From an uncultured Gammaproteobacteria bacterium (GTDB taxonomy: Bacteria > Pseudomonadota > Gammaproteobacteria > Arenicellales > Poriferihabitantaceae): 5,338 bases of DNA. The notes beneath the pieces were generated by a model. That model did not search any database and was not told where the DNA came from. It saw only the letters and a list, made by a program, of their open reading frames with translations. The DNA lies in the NCBI GenBank assembly GCA_938021685.1, contig CALIFM010000116.1:1-5338 (forward strand), given 5' to 3'. This document shows, one piece after another, positions 1-4,942 of the stretch; the stretch's first letter is position 1, and each line of letters starts with the position of its first letter. Both the position numbers and the translations under genes were made by a program.

Positions 1-165
1 CATGACTGGCAACACACCGGGCAGGGCGATATCGACTGCGTTAGCTTGAGTGTTGGGCTGCGCGCCATAGGCTGTGGAAGAGCCCGAAAATAATTTACTT
101 TGGGTGCTTAATTGGGTGTGCACTTCAAGCCCGATCACCACGTCCCAGCGGTCTAAATAGCTCAT
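1..165 (-). CDS. gatB: Aspartyl/glutamyl-tRNA amidotransferase subunit B, N-terminal 55 residues (cut by left edge)
   Basis: GatB is the kinase and tRNA-binding subunit of GatCAB. It activates the side-chain carboxylate of Glu-tRNA(Gln) or Asp-tRNA(Asn) with ATP, then amidates it with ammonia delivered from GatA. Only the first 55 codons are present, starting MSYLDRWDVV. They carry the family's N-terminal signature: IGLEVHTQLSTQSKLFSGSS (residues 11-30), then PNTQA (37-41) and DIALPGVLPV (45-54). The ATG at 165-163 overlaps the gatA stop as ATGA, and AGAGGT (complement of 171-176) lies five bases upstream inside gatA, so translational coupling is likely. The reading frame is open to the first base of the window. 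Identity is very secure; the rest of the gene lies outside the window. Confidence 0.96.
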   Translation of the reverse strand, partial: MSYLDRWDVVIGLEVHTQLSTQSKLFSGSSTAYGAQPNTQANAVDIALPGVLPVM

Positions 166-1637
166 GCTGCACCTCTGCTTTGTTTGCCGTGTGTTTTCGG
201 AGTTTTCAAATGCCAGTCGGTTAGAGTTTGAAACTGATGCGCGACGTTTAACAGGGTGGCTTCGTCCATATAACGCCCAATCAGCTGCATGCCAATTGGC
301 AGTTCTTGCTTGTCAAAGCCTACTGGTATCGATAAAGCTGGTAAGCCAGCTAAATTGATGGTCACCGTATAGATATCTTCAAGGTACATTGCGGCAGGGT
401 CATCGCTGATCTGCCCTAGTTTGGGTGCAGTGTTAGGCGTGGTAGGGCCAAGAATGACATCGCATTGTTCAAAAGCCGCTTGAAAGTCATTCACGATCAA
501 ACGGCGCAACTTCTGTGCTTTGATGTAATAAGCGTCGTAATAACCTGATGACAACGCATAAGTGCCGACTAAAATACGGCGCTTAACTTCTTTGCCAAAG
601 CCTTCGGTGCGGCTGTTGATATACATCGATGCTAAGTCATCATACTCATCTGCACGATGACCATAACGCACGCCGTCGTAGCGCGATAAGTTGCTTGAGG
701 CTTCAGCAGGGGCTAGCACGTAATAGCAAGGAATGCCCAGCTCACTGTTGGGTAAATCGATGTCCACCCATTGCACACCTGCTTTACTTAGTTCGGCTTT
801 AGCTGCTTCGATCGCTGCGCCAATTTCAGGGTTCAAGGCATCGGTAAAATATTGCTTGGGTAAGCCCACGCGCAAGCCTTTTAATGGTTTGTTTAGTTGG
901 CCGCTAAAGTCGATAGTTTGCTCTTTAATAGAGGTGGAGTCCTTTTCATCAAAACCGCACATGGCTTCCAGTACAAGGCTGGCACCTTGGGCGCTATTCG
1001 CCAATACACCAGCTTGGTCAAACGATGAGGCAAAGGCTACCATGCCATAACGTGATATGCGGCCATAAGTTGGTTTGATGCCTGTCAGGCCACATAAGGC
1101 GGCGGGCTGGCGCACTGAGCCACCAGTGTCTGTGCCTGTCGCGATAGGAACGTCACCGTTGGCCACTGCTACCGCAGCCCCGCCAGAGCTGCCGCCCGGC
1201 ACATGCTGGTTGTTCCAAGGGTTCAGGGCGGGGCCATAATAAGAGCTTTCGTTGGTAGAGCCCATTGCAAACTCATCCATATTGGTCTTGCCAATGCACA
1301 CCATGCCAGCGTCAGCGAGCTTTTCAACCACGGTGGCATCATAGGGCGAAATGAAGTTAGATAAAATTTTAGAGCCACAGCTGGTCAACGTACCTTGCGC
1401 GCAGAATAAATCTTTATGTGCCATCGGGATGCCGCACAAGGGTGATTCGTCGCCCGCTGCCAAGCGTTTGTCTGTGATTTTGGCCTGCGCCAGCGCTTGC
1501 TCTTCAAGCAGGCTGATATAGGCATTAAGGTTGCTCCCTGTCTGTGCTTTTTGCAGTGCAATCTCAGTGAGTTCTACACTGCTAATTTTGCCTGCACGTA
1601 ATGCGTGAGCAATTTCATTAAGGGGTTTATCGAGCAT
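162..1637 (-). CDS. gatA: Aspartyl/glutamyl-tRNA amidotransferase subunit A (amidase/glutaminase)
   Basis: GatA is the glutaminase subunit of GatCAB. It hydrolyses glutamine and passes ammonia to GatB for transamidation of misacylated tRNA in the cytoplasm. The 491-residue product is close to the usual length of about 480-490 and belongs to the amidase-signature family. The Ser-cisSer-Lys triad is intact: Lys75 in PMAHKD, Ser150 in PGGSSGG, and nucleophile Ser174 in DTGGSVRQPAA. Other conserved blocks are KTNMDEFAMGS (117-127), SRYGMVAFASSFDQ (195-208), and YYVLAPAEASSNLSR and EVKRRI further on. The C-terminus carries a slightly long basic tail after DWHLKTP. The start is the ATG at 1637-1635: an in-frame TAA lies a few bases upstream and rules out a longer product. 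No convincing Shine-Dalgarno precedes it, and 101 bases separate it from gatC, which is loose for this operon. The gatB overlap at the other end is tight. Confidence 0.97.
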   Translation of the reverse strand: MLDKPLNEIAHALRAGKISSVELTEIALQKAQTGSNLNAYISLLEEQALAQAKITDKRLAAGDESPLCGIPMAHKDLFCAQGTLTSCGSKILSNFISPYDATVVEKLADAGMVCIGKTNMDEFAMGSTNESSYYGPALNPWNNQHVPGGSSGGAAVAVANGDVPIATGTDTGGSVRQPAALCGLTGIKPTYGRISRYGMVAFASSFDQAGVLANSAQGASLVLEAMCGFDEKDSTSIKEQTIDFSGQLNKPLKGLRVGLPKQYFTDALNPEIGAAIEAAKAELSKAGVQWVDIDLPNSELGIPCYYVLAPAEASSNLSRYDGVRYGHRADEYDDLASMYINSRTEGFGKEVKRRILVGTYALSSGYYDAYYIKAQKLRRLIVNDFQAAFEQCDVILGPTTPNTAPKLGQISDDPAAMYLEDIYTVTINLAGLPALSIPVGFDKQELPIGMQLIGRYMDEATLLNVAHQFQTLTDWHLKTPKTHGKQSRGAA

Positions 1638-1738
1638 AGTGTTTTAAACGGATGCAAATGCCTAATGGCGAAAAAAAGATATGGTTGACCGTTAGTTGGA
1701 TCAGCTAAGGTTTTGTTTAAGTTAATTGAGGTGTGGAA

Positions 1739-2026
1739 CTACTCAATTACTTTAGGTACGGTGTATAAACCTTGCTCGGCAAATTCAGTGAGTGTCTGAA
1801 AGGCTTCGCGCTGGTCACTTTGTGTAACCGTATCTTCACGCAAACGCAATACAGGGTCTTGTGGATGCGACAAAGGCTGTACTTGGTCGGTGTTTACGCT
1901 TTGCATTTGGTCGATCAAAGTCATGATGCCGTTCATCTTTTTGATGGTGTCTGGCATATCATGTTCATCGACACGTAGCATCGCCAACTTGGCTACTGCT
2001 TCAATTTGTTTGTTATCAAAAGACAC
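1739..2026 (-). CDS. gatC: Aspartyl/glutamyl-tRNA amidotransferase subunit C
   Basis: GatC is the small non-catalytic subunit that wraps around the GatA/GatB interface and stabilises the heterotrimer. At 95 residues it matches the normal family length. Visible family features are the N-terminal helical part (QIEAVAKLAMLRVDE, residues 7-21), the central HPQDPVLRLREDTVT segment, and the C-terminal signature YTVPKVIE, which in the family usually reads Y-x-VPKVIE. The start is GTG at 2026-2024. It is chosen because AAGGAGG (complement of 2032-2038) sits five bases upstream and because MSFDNKQIEAVAKLA matches the usual N-terminus. It is the first gene of gatCAB and is divergent from mreB. GatCAB makes Asn-tRNA(Asn) and/or Gln-tRNA(Gln); which one depends on whether the genome encodes AsnRS and GlnRS, not visible here. 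Confidence 0.96.
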   Translation of the reverse strand: MSFDNKQIEAVAKLAMLRVDEHDMPDTIKKMNGIMTLIDQMQSVNTDQVQPLSHPQDPVLRLREDTVTQSDQREAFQTLTEFAEQGLYTVPKVIE

Positions 2027-2031
2027 AAGGT

Positions 2032-2038
2032 CCTCCTT
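2032..2038 (-). promoter_or_regulatory. Strong Shine-Dalgarno of gatC
   Basis: The minus strand reads AAGGAGG, five bases before the GTG start codon of gatC. It is a near-perfect match to the anti-Shine-Dalgarno end of 16S rRNA and fixes the non-ATG start. It is the only strong ribosome-binding site in the window; the other genes have weak or no recognisable ones. Confidence 0.9.
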
Positions 2039-2076
2039 ATAAGTTACTGATGAATTAAACGCTGAATTCTTGCTTA

Positions 2077-2105
2077 AGTATAGCGCAATGTTGCTAGGCT
2101 TAAAT
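2077..2105 (-). promoter_or_regulatory. Candidate gatCAB promoter
   Basis: On the minus strand TATACT (complement of 2082-2077) is a five-of-six match to the sigma-70 -10 box. The -35 region is weak: the best word at 16-base spacing is TTTAAG (complement of 2104-2099). Transcription would begin near 2070, giving a leader of about 44 bases before the gatC GTG. This is a prediction from consensus matching only. The element lies back to back with, and partly overlaps, the candidate distal mreB promoter. Confidence 0.45.
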
Positions 2106-2119
2106 AGTCAGTATATGGT
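2091..2119 (+). promoter_or_regulatory. Candidate distal mreB promoter
   Basis: TTGCTA (2091-2096) and TATGGT (2114-2119) are separated by 17 bases. Each matches the sigma-70 consensus at four of six positions, and they are followed by a GC-rich discriminator (GCGCCC near 2126). Transcription from about 2126 would give an mreB leader of roughly 137 bases containing the two inverted repeats described at 2139-2159 and 2195-2211. The prediction is moderate: neither box is near-perfect. Confidence 0.42.
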
Positions 2120-2138
2120 AAATTAGCGCCCTAAATAT

Positions 2139-2159
2139 ATTGCCGCTTCATATGGCAAT
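2139..2159 (+). repeat. Inverted repeat in the mreB leader (ATTGCC...GGCAAT)
   Basis: ATTGCC (2139-2144) and GGCAAT (2154-2159) are exact reverse complements. A G-U pair (2145/2153) extends the possible RNA stem to seven pairs around the seven-base loop CTTCATA. It lies just downstream of the expected start of the distal mreB transcript, so it could be a 5' leader stem-loop or a DNA operator. It is short enough to be chance in AT-rich DNA, and no T-tract follows, so it is not an intrinsic terminator. Confidence 0.4.
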
Positions 2160-2166
2160 CAAATTG

Positions 2167-2208
2167 TTGACCAATAGGTTTTGCGCTGATCGAATTGTTT
2201 GTGATAAA
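2167..2208 (+). promoter_or_regulatory. Candidate proximal mreB promoter region
   Basis: This stretch offers two overlapping options. TTGACC (2167-2172) is a five-of-six -35 box, but its 17-base partner TCGAAT (2190-2195) lacks the critical second-position A. Alternatively, TTGCGC (2181-2186) is followed after 16 bases by GATAAA (2203-2208), directly preceded by TGT (2200-2202), which resembles an extended -10. Either would start transcription about 50-60 bases before mreB. Several half-good boxes in one region support promoter activity but do not fix the start point. Confidence 0.3.
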
Positions 2209-2211
2209 CAA
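2195..2211 (+). repeat. Inverted repeat TTGTTT-GTGAT-AAACAA upstream of mreB
   Basis: TTGTTT (2195-2200) and AAACAA (2206-2211) are perfect 6-base inverted arms around GTGAT. The arms coincide with the candidate extended -10 at 2200-2208. The spacing of a compact dyad over a promoter is what a dimeric regulator site would look like; in RNA it would be a weak six-pair hairpin. No specific regulator can be assigned from the sequence. Confidence 0.4.
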
Positions 2212-2262
2212 GTTTAGGGTTGGCAGCACCTCGAACGTCACATTTAAATCGGATTAAATTTA

Positions 2263-3300
2263 ATGTTTAAAAAACTCGCTGGCTATTTTTCTAATGACCT
2301 AGCCATTGATTTAGGTACAGCCAATACGCTGATTTATGTGCGAAACAAAGGCATCATTCTTAATGAGCCTTCGGTGGTGGCGATTCAGAATGATGGCCGC
2401 GGCGGTAAAAAAGTGTTGGCAGTGGGCACAGAAGCCAAATTGATGTTGGGCCGTACGCCGGGCTCGATTCAAGCGATTCGACCTTTAAAAGATGGCGTAA
2501 TTGCCGATTTCAATATTACTGAGGTAATGCTGAAAGATTTCATCAAAAAAGCACAAGAAAATCGCTTTTTCTCCAGCCCGCGTATCATTATTTGTGTACC
2601 CTGCACGTCTACACAAGTAGAGCGCCGTGCGATTCGTGAGTCCGCTTTAAGTGCTGGCGCACGTGAAGCGTATTTGATCGAAGAGCCCATGGCCGTGGCG
2701 ATCGGCGCTAACTTACCAGTGGGTGAACCGACGGGCTCGATGGTGGTTGATATTGGTGGTGGTACTACCGAGGTAGGTGTGTTGTCGCTTGGCGGAATGG
2801 TATATGCCAACTCACTGCGTGTGGCGGGAGATATTTTTGATGAAAGCATCATCAATTATATTCGTCGCCGCCATGGTGTGCTGATTGGCGAAGCGACGGC
2901 CGAGCGAATCAAGAAAACGATTGGCACGGCTTGGTCAGAATCTGAGTTTATGGAAATGGAAGTGAAAGGGCGTGACGTCACTGAAGGTATGTCACGCAGT
3001 ATCGTGGTGACCAGCACCGAGATTTACGAATCAATCAGTGATTCGTTAGATCAAATTGTACAAGCCATTCGCCAAGCTTTGGAAAAAACGCCGCCAGAAC
3101 TCAGCGCCGATATTGGTGAAAAGGGCATGGTGATTGCCGGTGGTGGTGCACTGCTGCGTGATATGGATCAACGTTTTATGCAAGACACTGGTCTACCCGT
3201 TGTGATTGCTGATGATCCTTTGTCCTGTGTGGCCCGAGGTTGTGGCCGCGCGCTGGAAGAGATGGATTCGTTGGGCAACGTGTTCACCTATGACTCCTAG
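2263..3300 (+). CDS. mreB: Rod-shape-determining actin-like protein MreB
   Basis: MreB is the bacterial actin homologue. It polymerises with ATP into membrane-attached antiparallel filaments that direct lateral peptidoglycan synthesis. At 345 residues it is full length (E. coli 347). Residues 1-9, MFKKLAGYF, form the amphipathic membrane-binding helix. The actin-fold ATPase motifs are intact: phosphate-1 DLGTANTLIYV (16-26), EEPMA (140-144, with the catalytic-glutamate region), phosphate-2 DIGGGTTEVGV (163-173), and the adenosine motif VIAGGGALLRD (290-300). Conserved blocks RIIICVPC (107-114), QVERRAIRESA (118-128) and MEVKGRD (232-238) are also present. The ATG start matches the conserved family N-terminus. 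No real Shine-Dalgarno is seen, only GGA nine bases upstream in a very AT-rich leader. It is followed by an intrinsic terminator rather than running straight into mreC. Confidence 0.98.
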   Translation: MFKKLAGYFSNDLAIDLGTANTLIYVRNKGIILNEPSVVAIQNDGRGGKKVLAVGTEAKLMLGRTPGSIQAIRPLKDGVIADFNITEVMLKDFIKKAQENRFFSSPRIIICVPCTSTQVERRAIRESALSAGAREAYLIEEPMAVAIGANLPVGEPTGSMVVDIGGGTTEVGVLSLGGMVYANSLRVAGDIFDESIINYIRRRHGVLIGEATAERIKKTIGTAWSESEFMEMEVKGRDVTEGMSRSIVVTSTEIYESISDSLDQIVQAIRQALEKTPPELSADIGEKGMVIAGGGALLRDMDQRFMQDTGLPVVIADDPLSCVARGCGRALEEMDSLGNVFTYDS

Positions 3301-3363
3301 CTTTGTCTTTTAGTCTGTATGCAACTTGCCTTTAATTAAGCGGCGAACAGTGATTATTAATGA

Positions 3364-3396
3364 TAAAAAGCCTGATGTGAGACGTCGGGCTTTTTA
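3364..3396 (+). terminator. Intrinsic terminator after mreB
   Basis: The arms 3364-3378 and 3382-3396 form a 15-pair stem around the three-base loop GAG, with two G-U wobbles. The core is GCCTGATGT/ACGTCGGGC, flanked by five A on the left and five T on the right, so the U-tract folds back onto the A-tract. This is a classic Rho-independent structure, 64 bases past the mreB stop. The A/T symmetry would let it work in both directions, though no gene converges on it. Readthrough to mreC may still occur. Confidence 0.9.
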
Positions 3397-3525
3397 ATAT
3401 GTTGGCGATCTGGCTTAAGTTGATTTATAGGCTATAAGTGCTTTTCACTTCGATTGAGAGGTTAAATACCCAATTGCGCTGCCATTTATACCTAGTAATA
3501 GGCCCTTTATTTGATCGTTCTTGCG

Positions 3526-3531
3526 TATAAT
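3526..3531 (+). promoter_or_regulatory. Candidate mreC promoter (-10 box)
   Basis: A perfect TATAAT is preceded by TTGCG and followed by the GC-rich discriminator GCGCC, a common layout for proteobacterial sigma-70 promoters. No good -35 box exists at 16-18 bases: the words there start with C and do not resemble TTGACA. The TG upstream is one base off the extended -10 position. Transcription would start near 3538, leaving about 31 bases of leader before the mreC TTG. Its position just after the terminator makes an independent mreCD-mrdA promoter the natural reading. A GC-rich discriminator is also typical of stringently controlled promoters, which is only a suggestion here. Confidence 0.6.
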
Positions 3532-3568
3532 GCGCCTGCAAGAATATACAGCTTTAATTTAAAGTCAC

Positions 3569-4438
3569 TTGGCCTCTAGTACGCTCACATCCATTTACCG
3601 GTTTGTTTTTGTCGCGATGGTGACGGTTGCCTTGTTGATTTTCGACGCTAGGACACCATTTTTCGATTCGTTCCGCTATTCGATATCAAATATCAATCTG
3701 CCTTTTTATCGCGTGCTTGATTGGCCGTTTAAGGCCAAAGACTTTGTCGGTAATTATTGGCCGAACCAAGAACTTTTAGACAAGTTTGATCGGCTGCAGT
3801 CAGAGAATAAAATGCTGCACGCAAAAGTGCAAAAGTACGATGCCTTGGCGCTAGAGAAGCAGCGCTTAACGCGCTTGTTGTCCGCGCGTGAGGCTAAGTC
3901 CGATGAGCAAATGATGTTGGGCAGAGTGGTCAGAGTAGAGCTTAATGATGATGCCGACCAACGCTATGTGATTGATCGTGGTCAGTCAGAGGGGGTGTAC
4001 TTGTCGCAGCCGGCGATTGATGACCTCGGTGTGATCGGGCAGGTGAGCTTTGTAGGTTCTACCTTTAGTGTGGTTACCTTGATTACCGATTCGAGCCATG
4101 CATTGCCTGTGCAATTGCAGCGTAATGGCATACGTATGATTGCGCGAGGCCAAGGAGATGATTTGCGTTTGAATTTGCCATTTTTATCTTTTCAAACAGA
4201 CATAAGAGAAGGTGATGTGCTGGTGACCTCAGGCTTGGGTGACGTTTTCCCGCCAGGGTATCGAGTTGGTGAAGTGACATCGGTTGTGGCAGATACAGGT
4301 GAAGCCTTTAAGCAAGCGTTTGTAAGACCATATTCAAATATTGGTATGCTTAAAGAAGTCTTGCTGCTGGGTACAGCTGAATCAGTTAGGGCCAGTAAAA
4401 GAAAGTCTAGTGAGATATACAGCGAGCGTCGAGAATAA
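3569..4438 (+). CDS. mreC: Rod-shape-determining protein MreC (TTG start)
   Basis: MreC is a bitopic inner-membrane protein whose periplasmic part self-assembles and binds and activates PBP2 in the elongasome. The 289-residue product has a short cytoplasmic tail, one membrane helix (about 11-26, RFVFVAMVTVALLIF), a periplasmic coiled coil (about 66-106, rich in L, E and K), then the two beta domains (about 115-266). Family landmarks include YVIDRGQSEGVY (133-144), SSHALPVQ (175-182) and DVLVTSGLGDVFPPGYRVGE (216-235). It ends in a charged tail without the Pro-rich extension of E. coli MreC (367 residues). The start is inferred as TTG: an in-frame TAA at 3560-3562 blocks extension, and the next in-frame ATG (residue 17) lies inside the membrane helix. 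No Shine-Dalgarno is evident. Its stop overlaps the mreD start by one base (TAATG). Confidence 0.95.
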   Translation: MASSTLTSIYRFVFVAMVTVALLIFDARTPFFDSFRYSISNINLPFYRVLDWPFKAKDFVGNYWPNQELLDKFDRLQSENKMLHAKVQKYDALALEKQRLTRLLSAREAKSDEQMMLGRVVRVELNDDADQRYVIDRGQSEGVYLSQPAIDDLGVIGQVSFVGSTFSVVTLITDSSHALPVQLQRNGIRMIARGQGDDLRLNLPFLSFQTDIREGDVLVTSGLGDVFPPGYRVGEVTSVVADTGEAFKQAFVRPYSNIGMLKEVLLLGTAESVRASKRKSSEIYSERRE

Positions 4439-4932
4439 TGAAAGCTTCATTTGCCTCAGTACGTCTACCGCACTGGCAAACAATTACTCTGAGTGTGATT
4501 GCTGCTGTGCTGTTAAGCCTGTTGCCCTTGCCAGAAGTGCTGCGCCATGCCCGTCCAGACTGGTTAAGTTTAGTTGTTATCTATTGGGTGTTGGCACTGC
4601 CGCGCAACTTAGGTGTGTTTTTCGGCTGGTTTATAGGCTTGCTGCAAGATATCGTCAGCTTTTCATTGTTTGGTTTGCATGCCTTGGGTAAGGCGTTTAT
4701 CGGTGCTACGGTTGGTATGGCAAGTGAACGCATCAAACATTTTAATGTCATAGAAATGATGATCATGGTGTTTGTTTTGCAATCTATTAATGTTGCAGTG
4801 GTTTCGTGGATAGAATTAATTGCCCATGGTACTGAAATCAAACTTGTTTATTGGCAAAGTGCCTTAACTACGGCGTTGTTATGGCCATTTGTGTCAATGC
4901 TGCTTACCCGTCTTGATCCACTTAAAAGCTAA
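4438..4932 (+). CDS. mreD: Rod-shape-determining membrane protein MreD
   Basis: MreD is a small polytopic inner-membrane component of the elongasome that works with MreC to control PBP2 and RodA activity. The 164-residue product is normal length (E. coli 162) and strongly hydrophobic. Likely membrane segments lie at about 13-31, 43-54, 57-73, 76-95, 104-126 and 138-157. The family signature is visible: RPDWLSLVVIYWVLALP (39-55), then FFGWFIGLLQDIVSFSLFG (61-79) and HAL (81-83). The ATG shares its A with the last base of the mreC TAA, so translation is probably coupled to mreC; only a weak GAG lies upstream. mrdA begins ten bases after its stop. The order mreC-mreD-mrdA fits co-expression of interacting elongasome proteins. 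Confidence 0.95.
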   Translation: MKASFASVRLPHWQTITLSVIAAVLLSLLPLPEVLRHARPDWLSLVVIYWVLALPRNLGVFFGWFIGLLQDIVSFSLFGLHALGKAFIGATVGMASERIKHFNVIEMMIMVFVLQSINVAVVSWIELIAHGTEIKLVYWQSALTTALLWPFVSMLLTRLDPLKS

Positions 4933-4942
4933 GTAACCTGTT

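Noticed and set aside
733..1050. Open frame of 105 codons on the plus strand
   Set aside because: It lies wholly antisense inside gatA, has no recognisable domain, and is explained by codon bias of the real gene.
2469..2855. Open frame of 128 codons on the minus strand
   Set aside because: It is antisense to the highly conserved middle of mreB, low in recognisable features, and has no supporting start signals.
3420..3438. TTGATT and TATAAG as another promoter before mreC
   Set aside because: The spacing is seven bases, and no acceptable -35 box exists at 16-18 bases from TATAAG.
3491..3502. Small hairpin CCTA-GTAA-TAGG before mreC
   Set aside because: A four-pair stem is common by chance, and it lies upstream of the predicted mreC start site, so it would only exist on readthrough RNA.
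3511..3531. TTGATC followed by TATAAT as a full sigma-70 promoter
   Set aside because: The spacer is only nine bases, far too short for a -35/-10 pair. Only the -10 box was kept.
4341..4691. Open frame of 116 codons on the plus strand, Cys-rich
   Set aside because: It straddles the mreC/mreD junction in another frame; both overlapped genes are clearly real and conserved.
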